This document shows positions 8,872-18,853 of a stretch of 64,000 nucleotides of DNA, piece by piece. The stretch is from JAMXLO01 sp963819855. Lineage in GTDB: Bacteria > Pseudomonadota > Alphaproteobacteria > Acetobacterales > Acetobacteraceae. The position numbers were made by a program, and so were the translations under genes. Where the stretch lies: contig CAWFYC010000038.1 of assembly GCA_963819855.1 (NCBI GenBank), positions 124,001 through 188,000 on the forward strand, read 5' to 3'. The notes beneath the pieces were generated by a model. That model was not told the DNA's origin. It saw only the letters and a program-made list of their open reading frames with translations, and did no database searches. Positions within the stretch are counted from its first letter, which is position 1, and each line of letters begins with the position of its first letter.

Positions 8872-11838
8872 TCAGTGCACCAGCGCCGCCATCCAACGGG
8901 CCAAACCGGCAAGCTCCGTAGCGCGCTTCGGTTGATCGACCTGCCCGGTCAGGTGGATTGCGACCTCAGGCGGGCTCGGCAACGCGGGTTGCAGGGCAAT
9001 CCGAACGTCCAGCGTCTGGCCAGCGAGGTTCACGCCGCCGCTGACCTGCGCCGCGCCGGCAATGCCGTTCAGGCTGCCGGCTTCGAGCAGCAGATCGCCG
9101 TGTGCGATGCTTGCACCCATCTCCAACAGATCGAATCCGGTCGCTCCCGAACGCAATGCCTCGCTCGCCGTCGCTTCGACCGATTTCGGATCCGACTTCT
9201 CGATAACCTGTTTCAATCGGAACAGATCGAAACCCGACATTGTGCCGTCGTGCACCGTGAGCGTGACGCGACCATCGAGTGTCGCGAGGATGGCCGACGG
9301 GCTGTAGCCACTTGCGGCAAGGCTCATGCTGGCATCGGCGCGACCAGACAGCAGATCGATCGGCGCATTGCCCAACGGGCCGTTGATGGCGACATCGCCG
9401 ACCCTGGCCTCCACCGCGAGCGCAGGTGGCTTGGCAGCCGCATCGACCGTGACGCTGCCGGACACGGTTCCGGAACCGAGCTTCGCGACGAAATCCTCGA
9501 GTCGCAGTCTGTCGTCCGCCACTGAAAGCATGACGGTCGCGTCACGCAGCGCGGGTCCGGCTCCCATGGCCAGTTGGCCAATGCCAAGCTGAACGCCGCC
9601 CCGCCAGCCATGCAGAATGCCCAGTGGCAGCGGCAACGCTGAAGCGCCGTTCGGCAGCGGCAGCGTCACCGCATCTGTATCGACACGGCCGGACACGCGC
9701 GGTGCGCCGCTCTCCAGGTCGAAGGCAAGCTCGCCGCTGGCATGCAGCATTGCCGCGGTAAGATCGAAACTTTCGGCAGCGAACCGACCTCCTGCACCGG
9801 CAAGATGTGCGACCAGCGACAGCGAACCATCGCCGAGCCACGCAGGCAGGGCGCTCAGACCCTCATGTTCTGACCAGCCCAGCGCTGCGATCAGTCGGCG
9901 CGCACCGGGATGGCGCAAGGTCAGCGTCATGCTCCACTCGCCCCATCGCAGGTCAAGAATTGGACTCGCCTCCAAACGAGCATCGGCCAATGCCAGTCCC
10001 ACATCGACGACCAGCGCCTCCGGCGGCCCCGCGATCTGCACATCCAACCTCGCGGGCCCATGCCATAATGCCGGCGTCGCCCACCAGGTTGCGGGCAACA
10101 GCTCCGCCAGCTTGGTCGCGTCCTTGGTTTCGATACTGAGCTTGCCACCGCCCAGCCTGCCTCCCCCCAGCATCCCGGAGACGGTTACATGCGCGTCGCG
10201 CGCAGTGCCCTCGATCCGGCGCAACAGGACGGCACCTGCCTCGATCGCCGCGTCAATTGCCAGCCCATCTATCGTCGTACCGGCCAACGTTGCCTGCCGG
10301 ATAGTGAGCCGCAGTTCGGCGTCCAGGCCGGACACCGACCCGGACAGATCGGCTAAATCAGGCATGCGCGGCGGCAGCCACTGATCCAGCGCCAGGCGGT
10401 CCAGCGACAGGTCGGCCGTCAACGCCGGCGGCTCTCCCCGCTTGAACCCGAGATTGCCGGCGACCGGCACGTCGTCGAGCATGCCGACGATCTGCCGCAA
10501 CGCGACCTCTCCGCCGCCGACCACAACATGCGCGGACAGTTCGCCCCGTTGCGCCACGCTGTCCGGGAGGTCTGCCAAAAGGCGTGGCGGCAGCGAGCCG
10601 GGCAATGCCCCCTCCAGCCAGCGCAACGTCGTCCGCAGCAGTGGTGCATAAAGCCGCGCATTGCCGTCGAAGCGAGGGGGTGCCGGATCATCCCGGACAA
10701 TGCGCCCCCGCAGTTGCAGCGTGCCGTTGCCCGGCAGCAGCGCGCTGGCCTCGCGTACCACGAGATCCTTGTCGATCACGTCGAACGCAGCACGCACGTG
10801 CTCGAACGTTCCGCCCGCCAACGGCGCTGCCTCGGCTGAGACGTCGATACCGATCGGGACGTCGACTCCGGCAATCGTGTTGCCCGTGCGCAGGAGCACC
10901 GGCAGCCAGGCATCGAGGTCGAGCCGGCTGGTGGCCAACGCGATGTCCAGCCGCTGGTTGGGCGCGACACGCAGCACCGCGGACCCGCGCGCCGGCGAAC
11001 CGCCGATCTCCAGCGCCAGTTCAGCCAGCTCCGCGACGCCGCTGCCGACGGCCAGCCGCCCATCCACGCGGAACGGCACCGCCGGCGTCGGCAGCAGCAC
11101 CGCGAGGTTGGGCCCACGGCCCGCGATCACCCCGGAGAGCGTTCCGTCTTGCGCGAACTGTCCGGCGAAGCTGGCACCGAGACCGTTCGCCGCACCCAAC
11201 CCGTCCAGCGTTACGTTCAGCCCGGCCGCGCCATCCGGTCCCGCCGCGGTCAGTCGCGCGGTGAAATTCCAGTTCTGGCCGCTGAACTGCCCCGTGCCGG
11301 ATGCTGACAGTGCGCCGGTGTCCAGGGTTGCCAGCGTCGCATCTACCCCGGTGAACGCAAGCCGCCCGACGGTGAGCCGGCCGTTCTCGATCCGGGCGGC
11401 AAAGGCTGCGAGCCAGGCGGGTGGTCGCGGCCGCAACGTACCTGGCTCCTGCGGCCAGGGAATCCGCAGGTCAGGTCCACGCAGCACCAACTCGCGCGCG
11501 TCCACGCGTCCGCCGATCAGCGGCCATAGCGCAACGCGGAGTCGAAGCGCCTCGACATGGATGGAAAGATCGGCTGGCCCACCGCCTCCGACATTGACGC
11601 GTGCCGCCGTCAGTTCCGGCTCCGGCAGCAGCGTGAGCGAGATCGGCCCGCTGATGGTGACCGGCTGGCCAAGCGTGGCGGTCGCCAGCGCCTCGATCGT
11701 GCCGCGATAACGCGTCCAGTCCAGCCACTGCGGCACCTGCCAGACACCGAGCAGCAGTACGGCGGCGAGCCCAGCGACCGCGACCAGCACTGAACGCCGG
11801 CGTGGCACGTCAGGCAGCGTTGCCGTAACCGCCGCCAC
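8872..11838 (-). CDS. AsmA family protein
   Basis: A protein of up to 988 residues with one N-terminal membrane anchor (SVLVAVAGLAAVLLLGVW) followed directly by the AsmA N-terminal domain (GQPVTISGPISLTLLPEPEL, then VEALRLRVALWPLIGGRV). The long middle has repeated beta-rich segments, and the C-terminal AsmA region has GTVSGSVTVDA and TVHDGTMSGFDLFRLKQVIE. AsmA-like proteins are envelope proteins linked to outer-membrane biogenesis and inter-membrane lipid transport. The start is uncertain: GTG at 11838 overlaps the end of the oxoprolinase gene, while a GTG at 11808 gives MPRRRSVLVAV and lies just after that stop. Neither has a strong ribosome-binding site, so coupling to the upstream gene is likely. 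Confidence 0.85.
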   Translation of the reverse strand: MAAVTATLPDVPRRRSVLVAVAGLAAVLLLGVWQVPQWLDWTRYRGTIEALATATLGQPVTISGPISLTLLPEPELTAARVNVGGGGPADLSIHVEALRLRVALWPLIGGRVDARELVLRGPDLRIPWPQEPGTLRPRPPAWLAAFAARIENGRLTVGRLAFTGVDATLATLDTGALSASGTGQFSGQNWNFTARLTAAGPDGAAGLNVTLDGLGAANGLGASFAGQFAQDGTLSGVIAGRGPNLAVLLPTPAVPFRVDGRLAVGSGVAELAELALEIGGSPARGSAVLRVAPNQRLDIALATSRLDLDAWLPVLLRTGNTIAGVDVPIGIDVSAEAAPLAGGTFEHVRAAFDVIDKDLVVREASALLPGNGTLQLRGRIVRDDPAPPRFDGNARLYAPLLRTTLRWLEGALPGSLPPRLLADLPDSVAQRGELSAHVVVGGGEVALRQIVGMLDDVPVAGNLGFKRGEPPALTADLSLDRLALDQWLPPRMPDLADLSGSVSGLDAELRLTIRQATLAGTTIDGLAIDAAIEAGAVLLRRIEGTARDAHVTVSGMLGGGRLGGGKLSIETKDATKLAELLPATWWATPALWHGPARLDVQIAGPPEALVVDVGLALADARLEASPILDLRWGEWSMTLTLRHPGARRLIAALGWSEHEGLSALPAWLGDGSLSLVAHLAGAGGRFAAESFDLTAAMLHASGELAFDLESGAPRVSGRVDTDAVTLPLPNGASALPLPLGILHGWRGGVQLGIGQLAMGAGPALRDATVMLSVADDRLRLEDFVAKLGSGTVSGSVTVDAAAKPPALAVEARVGDVAINGPLGNAPIDLLSGRADASMSLAASGYSPSAILATLDGRVTLTVHDGTMSGFDLFRLKQVIEKSDPKSVEATASEALRSGATGFDLLEMGASIAHGDLLLEAGSLNGIAGAAQVSGGVNLAGQTLDVRIALQPALPSPPEVAIHLTGQVDQPKRATELAGLARWMAALVH

Positions 11839-14800
11839 CTGGCGTCTCGATCACGAACACGTCGCCCGGCTTCAGTTCGGCGCTGTCGGTACCGCTGAGA
11901 ATCTCATGCGTGCCATCGGCGCGCTCGACCCATTGCCGGCCGACTGTGCCGTCCTCGCCGCCTTCCAGGCCGAATGGTGCCACGTTGCGGCGCGAGGAGA
12001 CGATCACCGCGGTCATTGGCTCCAGGAAACGAATGCGGCGGATCGACCCATCGCCGCCGTGCCATTTGCCGTCGCCGCCGGTGCCACGCCGGATCGCGAA
12101 GCGCTCCAGGCGCACTGGATAACGCAGCTCCAGCACCTCGGGATCAGTCATGCGTGTGTTGGTCATGTGCGAATGGATGGCTGAGGTACCGTCGAAACCG
12201 GGGCCTGCGCCGGTACCACCGCAGATGGTCTCGTAGTACTGGCGGTGCGCATCGCCGAACAGGAAGTTGTTCATCGTGGCCTGTGAACAGGCAATCGGCT
12301 TCAGCGCGCCGAACAGCGCGTTGCACGTCGCCTGCGATACTTCGGTGTTCCCGGCTACCACCGCTGCACCCGGCTTCGGCGACAGAAACGTACCGGGCGG
12401 GATGATCAGGCGCAGTGGCTTCAGGCAGCCGTCGTTCAGCGGAATGTCATCGGCCACCAGAGTGCGGAACACATACAGCACCGCGGCGCGCGTCACGGCC
12501 GGGGGCGAGTTGAAGTTGCCCTCGCTCTGCTGACCGGTGCCGGTGAAATCCACCATGGCGCTGCGTGTCGCATGATCGACGCTGACCGCGACGCGGAGCG
12601 GCAGACCGCTGTCCATGATGTACTCGAACGTGCCGCTGCCGATGCGCTCGATCACCCGACGCACCAACTCCTCGGCGTTGTCCATGACGTGGCGCATATA
12701 GCTGCTGACCGTCGGCCAGCCGTACAGTGCGACGACGCGCTGCAGCTCCTGTACGCCCTTCTCGTTCGCCGCGACCTGCGCCTTGATGTCGGCGACATTC
12801 ACGTCTGGACTGCGCGCCGGATACCTGGCGCCCGCCAACAGCACTCGCAGTTCCGGTTCGCGGAAATGACCGCCGTCGACCAGGAGAAAATCGTCGATCA
12901 CCACGCCTTCTTCTTCCAGCGTGCGCGAGAGCGGCGGCGTCGATCCCGGCGTGATGCCGCCGATGTCAGCGTGATGCCCACGGCTGCCGACGAAGAACAT
13001 GATCCGTTCTCCATTCGCGTCGAACACCGGCGTGATCACGGTGACGTCGGGCAAGTGCGTGCCGCCGTTGAACGGATTGTTCAGCGCCACCACGTCGCCC
13101 GGCTTCAGCGTGTCGCGCCGATTGTTCAGCACCGTGCGCACGCTTTCGCCCATGGCGCCGAGATGCACCGGCACGTGCGGCGCGTTCGCCACCAGGAAAC
13201 CCTGCGCATCGAAGATGGCACAGGAAAAGTCCAGCCGCTCCTTGATGTTGACGCTCATCGAGGTGTTCTGCAGCACCGCACCGGTCTGCTCGGCCACGTT
13301 CATGAACAGGTTGTTGAACAGTTCGAGCAGTACCGGATCGGGCCGGCCGCTACTCGCGTCCACGCGCGTCGCGAGCCGTTCGGTGCGGCGCAGCGTCATG
13401 TGATCGAGCGTGGTGATCTCAGCCGTCCAGCCCGGTTCCACGACGGTGGTGGCATTGGCTTCGCGGATCAGCGCCGGACCAACGATACGGTCGCCCGCCA
13501 GCAGGTCGGTGCGATCGAACACCGGAGAGACATGCTCCCGGTCACCGCTGAAAATGGCAATACTGTCGATCTGTTGAGGAGCGCCGTCGGCGCGGCTGGG
13601 CAGCGTCGCTTCCTGTACCGCCTCTCCGGGAGCGACCGCCTCGACCGCGACCGCTTCCACTACCAACGGTCGATCCGGCGTGGCAAAGCCGAAGCGCGCG
13701 CGATGTGCGTCGGTGAAGTCGGCGACAATGTCAGGCACGTGGCGCAGTTGCACGATCAGTGCCGCTTCCGTGCCGGCATAGCGCAGATGCAGGTTGCGAT
13801 GCGCGGTGATGGCAGCGGGATCGGCGCCCTGCCCCGCCAGTGCTGCCGTCGCTTCGCCCGCCAGCCGGTCGGCGAGCTCGCGCAGTTCCACCATGGCGTG
13901 CGGCTCGAGCGGAATTTCGACTGCCTGTTCGCGCATCACCGTCTGATCCGCAAGGCCCATGCCATAAGCCGACAGCACCCCGGCGAACGGATGGATGAAC
14001 ACGGTCTCCATGCCGAGGGCATCGGCCACCAGACAGGCGTGCTGACCGCCGGCGCCGCCGAAGCACTGCAACGCGAAGCGAGTCGCGTCGTGGCCCTTCT
14101 GCACCGAGACCTGCTTGATCGCGTTCGCCATGTTGGCGACGGCGATCTGGAGGAAGCCCTCGGCCACCTGGCGCGGCGAACGATGCTGGCCAGTGGCTTG
14201 CGCAATCGATTCGGCGAGCACGGCGAACTTCGCTGTCACGACATCGGCATCCAGTGGCGCATCACCGTTCGGTCCGAAGATCGCCGGGAAGTGCCGCGGC
14301 TGGATCTTGCCGACACAGACATTGGCGTCGGTCACCGTCAGCGGCCCGCCGCGACGATAGCAGGCCGGCCCAGGATCGGCGCCGGCGGAATCCGGGCCGA
14401 CGCGGTAACGCGCACCGTCGAAATGCAGGATCGACCCGCCGCCTGCCGCCACCGTGTTGATCGCCATCATCGGCGCCCGCATGCGCACGCCGGCGACCGC
14501 GGTCTCGAAGGCCCGCTCGAAACCGCCGGCGTAGAGCGCGACGTCGGTCGAGGTGCCACCCATGTCGAAGCCGATGATGTGGTCCAGCCCTGCCATCGCC
14601 GCGGTGCGGGCTGCGCCTACAATGCCGCCGGCGGGACCGGACAGGATCGCGTCCTTACCCTGGAAACCGGCGGCATCCGCCAACCCGCCGTTCGACTGCA
14701 TGAAATAGAGCCGCACGCCGGCGAGCTCCGCCGCCACCTGATCGACGTAGCGGCGCAGGATCGGCGACAGATACGCATCGACCACCGTGGTGTCGCCGCG

Positions 14801-15415
14801 CGGGATCAGCCGGAGCAGTGGGCTGACCACATGGCTGGCCGAGACCTGAGCGAAGCCCGCCTCGCGTGCAAGCTCGGCAAGGCGGCGTTCATGCTCCGGA
14901 TACTTCCAGGCGTGGATCAACACGATGGCACAGGCGGTGATGCCCTTGGCGCGTGCGCCGGCGAACGCGTGCCGCGCGGCGTGTTCATCCAGCGTTTCGA
15001 TCTCGTCGCCATCGACGCCGACGCGGCCGGCGATTTCCACCACCTCCTCGTACAGCATAGACGGTAGGGTGATGGCGAGATCGAACAACCGCGGCCGCGC
15101 CTGGTTGCCGATCCGCAACGCATCGGCAAAGCCGCGGTTCACCATCAGCAGCGTGCGCTCGCCCTTGCGCTCCAGCAGCGCGTTGGTGGCGACGGTGGTG
15201 CCCATCTTCACCGCTTCCACCACGCCCGACGGGATCGGTGCATCGAGCGGAACGCCGAGGACGGTCTTGATACCGGCAATGGCGGCGTCGCGGTAGCGAC
15301 CGGGGTTTTCACTCAGCAGTTTGTGGGTGGACAGGTGTCCGTCTGGATGGTGCGCGACGATGTCGGTGAATGTGCCGCCGCGGTCGATCCAGAACTGCCA
15401 TTTACCCGAAGTCAT
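11810..15415 (-). CDS. 5-oxoprolinase / hydantoinase A-B fusion (ATP-hydrolysing)
   Basis: The 1201-aa product contains both halves of the family in one chain. Residues 1 to about 680 are HyuA-like, with the actin-fold phosphate loop IDRGGTFTDIV, the second motif GFDMGGTSTDVA and GGGSILHFDG. Residues from about 690 to the end are HyuB-like, with SVNIKERLDFSCAIFD, NNPFNGGTHLPD, FVGSRGHHADIGG and the closing PGGGGYG. Fused forms of this size hydrolyse 5-oxo-L-proline to glutamate using ATP; hydantoin or related cyclic amides are alternatives. GAGGG precedes the ATG (MTSGKWQFWIDRGG). It lies 26 nt after a creatininase-family gene, which also acts on cyclic amides, so the pair may process one substrate. 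Confidence 0.9.
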   Translation of the reverse strand: MTSGKWQFWIDRGGTFTDIVAHHPDGHLSTHKLLSENPGRYRDAAIAGIKTVLGVPLDAPIPSGVVEAVKMGTTVATNALLERKGERTLLMVNRGFADALRIGNQARPRLFDLAITLPSMLYEEVVEIAGRVGVDGDEIETLDEHAARHAFAGARAKGITACAIVLIHAWKYPEHERRLAELAREAGFAQVSASHVVSPLLRLIPRGDTTVVDAYLSPILRRYVDQVAAELAGVRLYFMQSNGGLADAAGFQGKDAILSGPAGGIVGAARTAAMAGLDHIIGFDMGGTSTDVALYAGGFERAFETAVAGVRMRAPMMAINTVAAGGGSILHFDGARYRVGPDSAGADPGPACYRRGGPLTVTDANVCVGKIQPRHFPAIFGPNGDAPLDADVVTAKFAVLAESIAQATGQHRSPRQVAEGFLQIAVANMANAIKQVSVQKGHDATRFALQCFGGAGGQHACLVADALGMETVFIHPFAGVLSAYGMGLADQTVMREQAVEIPLEPHAMVELRELADRLAGEATAALAGQGADPAAITAHRNLHLRYAGTEAALIVQLRHVPDIVADFTDAHRARFGFATPDRPLVVEAVAVEAVAPGEAVQEATLPSRADGAPQQIDSIAIFSGDREHVSPVFDRTDLLAGDRIVGPALIREANATTVVEPGWTAEITTLDHMTLRRTERLATRVDASSGRPDPVLLELFNNLFMNVAEQTGAVLQNTSMSVNIKERLDFSCAIFDAQGFLVANAPHVPVHLGAMGESVRTVLNNRRDTLKPGDVVALNNPFNGGTHLPDVTVITPVFDANGERIMFFVGSRGHHADIGGITPGSTPPLSRTLEEEGVVIDDFLLVDGGHFREPELRVLLAGARYPARSPDVNVADIKAQVAANEKGVQELQRVVALYGWPTVSSYMRHVMDNAEELVRRVIERIGSGTFEYIMDSGLPLRVAVSVDHATRSAMVDFTGTGQQSEGNFNSPPAVTRAAVLYVFRTLVADDIPLNDGCLKPLRLIIPPGTFLSPKPGAAVVAGNTEVSQATCNALFGALKPIACSQATMNNFLFGDAHRQYYETICGGTGAGPGFDGTSAIHSHMTNTRMTDPEVLELRYPVRLERFAIRRGTGGDGKWHGGDGSIRRIRFLEPMTAVIVSSRRNVAPFGLEGGEDGTVGRQWVERADGTHEILSGTDSAELKPGDVFVIETPGGGGYGNAA

Positions 15416-15441
15416 CAACGCACCCTCGTCAACAAATCCCG

Positions 15442-16215
15442 TCAGTTGGCTTCCCACGGCAATTCCCAAAGCTCCCGATTGCACAGCTTGTCGGCCAACG
15501 CCGTGGCGATCGCCTCGAACAGCCGTTCCCCTTTTTCCGCTGTCGCCGCCTCCGGATTGCCGATCACGCCCGACGAAGACCGCGCGGCGATCGTGCGCCA
15601 GCGATACACGCCGCCGCCGACCACATCGGCGACATCCGGTGTGCTGTTCGCCTTCGCCATCCCGACGCGGTCCATCGCCACCAGTTCCGGCCGCACCGCC
15701 AGCATCATGGAGGTCTCCGCCTCGCACGCGTGCATCAGCCCGCCCTGCGTATCCAGGATCTTCGCGATCGCTGCCGCCGCTGCGTACCAATAAGTGAACT
15801 GTACGATCGGCACGCCAAGCTTCGGCGTCAGCTCGTCGGTGATGGTGCGCAGCGCGTTCTCGTTGCCGCCATGCGCGTTGAGCAGCACGATGCGCTTGAA
15901 GCCGTGGCGCAGCACCGAGCGGCACACACCCTCGACCACAGCGTAGAACGCGGGAAAGTCCAGCGTGACGGTGCCGCCGAAGCTCATGTGATGCTCGGAC
16001 AGGCCGGTCCACAGCACCGGCAGCACCACCGCCCGCTGGCCCCTCTCGGCGATCTTGCGCGCGGCGCGGACTGCGACGGTTTCGCCCAGCATGCTGTCCA
16101 CCTCGACCGGCAGATGCGGGCCGTGCTGCTCCAGCGATGCCACCGGCAGGATCACGACCGCATCGGCGCGCGCCAGCTCGCGCAACTGGTCGGCCCGCAG
16201 CTTGCGCCACTCCAT
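15442..16215 (-). CDS. Creatininase family amidohydrolase
   Basis: The 257-aa product starts at MEWRKLRADQL after a good GGAGA site. Family metal-binding motifs are in place: ILPVASLEQHGPHLPVEVD near residue 30, and LLNAHGGNENA near residue 120, with a downstream GLMHACEAETSMML glutamate. Members hydrolyse creatinine, cyclic amides or N-formyl compounds. The joined 5-oxoprolinase/hydantoinase gene downstream suggests a ring-opening pathway for a cyclic amide or hydantoin-like compound. It is divergent from the oxidoreductase gene with only 67 nt between the two start codons, so they probably share a control region. Confidence 0.88.
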   Translation of the reverse strand: MEWRKLRADQLRELARADAVVILPVASLEQHGPHLPVEVDSMLGETVAVRAARKIAERGQRAVVLPVLWTGLSEHHMSFGGTVTLDFPAFYAVVEGVCRSVLRHGFKRIVLLNAHGGNENALRTITDELTPKLGVPIVQFTYWYAAAAAIAKILDTQGGLMHACEAETSMMLAVRPELVAMDRVGMAKANSTPDVADVVGGGVYRWRTIAARSSSGVIGNPEAATAEKGERLFEAIATALADKLCNRELWELPWEAN

Positions 16216-16282
16216 CGCCAATCTCCCCGTCCTGACGTAGCAATGGGCCACGAAACCGCACGCGGGAAAAGGGACATCGCGG

Positions 16283-17557
16283 ATGAATTTGCATCGACTG
16301 CTGGCCAGGCGCCTGGAGACGGGGCGGCCGGTCCGCGTTGGGCTGATCGGCGCCGGCAAGTTCGGCTCGATGTTCCTGGCACAGGTGCCGTCCACGCCGG
16401 GCATCGAGGTCGCGGCGATCGCCGACCTGGCACCCGGCCGCGCGCGCGAAGCGTGCCGTCGCGTCGGCTGGAGCGAGGAGCGTGTCGCCGCAAGGCGCTT
16501 CACCGACGATGCGCCGGCGATGCTGAAGGCGGCCGACATAGAGGTGGTGGTCGAAGCGACCGGTCATGCTCCCGCCGGTATCGCGCATGCGCGGTGCGCG
16601 ATCGCCGAGGGCAAGCACATCGTGATGGTGAACGTGGAAGCCGACGTGTTTGCGGGTGTCGCTCTGGCACGCGAGGCGGCACGCGCGGGGGTTGTATATT
16701 CACTCGCGTATGGCGATCAGCCGGCACTGATCTGCGAGCTGGTGGACTGGGCGCGCGCCTGCGGCTTCCGCGTGCTCGCCGCGGGCAAGGGCACCAAGTA
16801 CCTGCCGGAATATCACGCGTCCACGCCGGCAACGGTGTGGGGCTATTACGGACTCACTGAGCAGCAGGCGCGGATCGGCGGCATGAATCCGCAGATGTTC
16901 AATTCGTTTCTTGATGGCACCAAGTCGGGTATCGAGATGGCGGCGGTGGCCAATGCCACCGGGCTGGCGGTGCCGGCCGACGGGCTCGGGTTTCCGCCGT
17001 ACGGCACGCATGAACTGGCCGATGGGTTGGGAGACTATGACGGGCAGGTGGAGGTGATCTCAAGCCTGCACCGGAACGGCGGCGACGTTGCCAACGATCT
17101 GCGCTGGGGCGTGTATGTCGTGTTCGAGGCACCGAACGATTACACCGCGCGCTGCTTCAAGGAATATGGCGTGGCGACGGATGCGTCGAGACGGGTAACC
17201 GCGCTGTATCGCCCGTTCCATCTGATCGGCCTGGAACTGAACATGTCGATCCTGTCCGCCGCGTTGCGCGGCGAGGCGACCGGTGCGCCGACCGCATTCG
17301 TCGGCGATGTTGTCGCCACGGCAAAGCGCGATCTGCGGGCGGGTGAGTTGCTGGATGGAGAGGGCGGTGCCTGTGTCTGGGGCAAACTGCTGCCGGCGGC
17401 CACCAGTATTGCAATTGGCGGGCTGCCGATCGGCCTCGCCAGTCGCGTGCCGCTCCGGCGCGATGTGCCAAAGGGTCGGTACGTCACGTGGGATGATGTG
17501 CGGATCGACGAGGCGGACGCGGCGTATCGGTATCAATTGTCGTTGCGTGGAGCGTAA
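16283..17557 (+). CDS. NAD(P)-dependent oxidoreductase with SAF domain
   Basis: A 424-residue protein. Residues 17-30 hold a Rossmann nucleotide-binding motif, RVGLIGAGKFGSMF, followed by a homoserine-dehydrogenase-like NAD-binding domain (VVVEATGHAPAG). A catalytic-like region follows (AGKGTKYLPEYHASTP), and a C-terminal SAF-type module (VATAKRDLRAGELLDGEGG) closes the protein. Proteins of this build are often mis-named homoserine dehydrogenase or FlgA, and several act in sugar-acid catabolism. The true substrate is not visible here. It is divergent from creatininase and oxoprolinase, so it may belong to the same catabolic response. Confidence 0.8.
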   Translation: MNLHRLLARRLETGRPVRVGLIGAGKFGSMFLAQVPSTPGIEVAAIADLAPGRAREACRRVGWSEERVAARRFTDDAPAMLKAADIEVVVEATGHAPAGIAHARCAIAEGKHIVMVNVEADVFAGVALAREAARAGVVYSLAYGDQPALICELVDWARACGFRVLAAGKGTKYLPEYHASTPATVWGYYGLTEQQARIGGMNPQMFNSFLDGTKSGIEMAAVANATGLAVPADGLGFPPYGTHELADGLGDYDGQVEVISSLHRNGGDVANDLRWGVYVVFEAPNDYTARCFKEYGVATDASRRVTALYRPFHLIGLELNMSILSAALRGEATGAPTAFVGDVVATAKRDLRAGELLDGEGGACVWGKLLPAATSIAIGGLPIGLASRVPLRRDVPKGRYVTWDDVRIDEADAAYRYQLSLRGA

Positions 17558-17673
17558 GCGGTCCCGGCAATGACAATTGCGTCTCGGCGATGTCTCAGCT
17601 TTCAGGTGGTGAGACGCGGTGGGTGCGGCTTCCGAAGCCTGCGGGGAACATCGGCGCCACGGGAAGTATAGCA

Positions 17674-17811
17674 AAGTATTTAACACGGAGGACGAAAACG
17701 AGGACCACGAGAACCACGGAGGAAGTAAGCATGGCGCTCCGCGCGAAGCGCAATTATCGCTTCTCCGTGGCCCTTTGTGGCCCTCGTCTTCGTCCTCCGT
17801 GTTAAATACTT
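17674..17811. repeat. 138-bp palindromic element (MITE-like)
   Basis: The outer 23 nt (17674-17696) are exactly complementary to 17789-17811, starting AAGTATTTAACACGGAGG. Pairing continues inward with few mismatches (CGAGG with CCTCG, CCACGGAG with CTCCGTGG), so the whole block can fold into one long hairpin. It is much more AT-rich at its ends than its surroundings. It lies in the 318-nt gap between the SAF oxidoreductase and a hypothetical gene; the rest of that gap shows nothing else. It resembles dispersed non-autonomous palindromic repeats. No transposase is in the window. Confidence 0.85.
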
Positions 17812-17875
17812 CGATCTATCAGGAGGCACACACGCGGTTCGCGAGCCACGCTGCTTCCGCGCCGCGCTCTCGGTG

Positions 17876-18476
17876 TCAGGCGGCCTTGAGCATTGCCTTG
17901 TCGCCAGCACGATCGAGGGCGCGCAGGGCCGGGCTGGTGCCGCCGATGATGGCCTGCACCAAGTCCGGCGACATCGGCGCCAGGTCGTCCGGCAGACGTC
18001 CGAGCCGGCGGATCAGGCCGGCATCCTTCGGATGGACGCGCGAACTCATCGGCCTCGGCCGCAATGTCGCACGCAGGCGGCTCTACGGGAACGAGGGCCG
18101 GCTGCGCCGCCGCCTCCGCCTTCTCGCGTACCGCCTGCATGGCGCGGAGCGAGCGCACCGCAGCCTCGGAGGCCCGCATCATGGCGTTGGCCTGGCGGAC
18201 GCACTGGTCCACTCGGTCGGGATGCGTCTTCGGCACCGAGGCAAGCCGCAGGCATTCGGTAGCCCGGGCATCGGCGGCAACGGCGCGGGCGGCGAGACGC
18301 GCCTCGAACGCATCGGCGGGGTTCAGCACGGCGAGCGAGGCCATGGCGTGTTCGTCGCGGGCGGTGCGCTCCTCGGCGGTGTCGCTGAGCGGCGGCGGCA
18401 GCAATTCGAGCAGCAGGAAAAGGGTGTGGCGAGCGATGGCGGGCGGAAGTTTCGGCAGCGTGTCGATGGGGGACAT
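17876..18476 (-). CDS. Hypothetical protein, probable frameshift
   Basis: From ATG at 18476 (MSPIDTLPKLPPAIARHTL) the first ~145 residues form an Ala-rich helical protein with TECLRLASVPKTHPDRVDQC and RQANAMMRASEAAVRSL. Past about 18050 this frame turns into unlikely Pro/Arg-rich sequence, while the adjacent frame becomes protein-like (DAGLIRRLGRLPDDLAP, AIIGGTSPALRALDRAGDK) and stops at 17876. One extra base near 18040 would join them into a protein of about 200 aa. I do not recognise a characterised family. The pattern resembles helical DNA-associated hypothetical proteins, but nothing firm can be said. Confidence 0.55.
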
Positions 18477-18853
18477 TGATGGGGCCCTGATAGGTATTTT
18501 TACTAACATATTACATTAGTCTGGCTGCTGTCAAGGGATGTCTTTGCGAGGTCGTGCATCGGTTTGAATTCCGGCTTGCGAGAGTCCAAGCGTCATTGAC
18601 CTGCTCAGCCCCGGCGACCGGACCTGACCCCGGAGCCGTCGGTCGCGGATCATCCCCGAATCGCCGGGACGGACGGAAAGCGGACGCTCGGTTCATGACA
18701 GGGGTTGCCGGAAGACAGCCGGTCTGCTCGGGACATCCGGTGGGCTGAAGCGGACATCGCACCAAGCATGCCATTGAATGGATTGAGCTTGGCGTGTGGT
18801 GCAGAATTCGTACAGTGCGGTAATGACGGCCCAACAGTTGTGGAGCGCGTGGC
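18477..18853. other. Intergenic region before the type VI spike module
   Basis: About 377 nt with no supported gene. The part next to 18500 is AT-rich (TTTTTACTAACATATTACATTAG), a plausible promoter area for the minus-strand hypothetical gene. The remainder leads to the DUF4280 gene and shows no strong repeat or RNA signal. Confidence 0.4.

Noticed and set aside
12572..15067. Very long open frame (831 codons) antisense to the oxoprolinase gene
   Set aside because: It mirrors the GC-rich codon pattern of the real gene, its product is Arg/His/Asp-rich nonsense, and the minus-strand gene has full family motifs.
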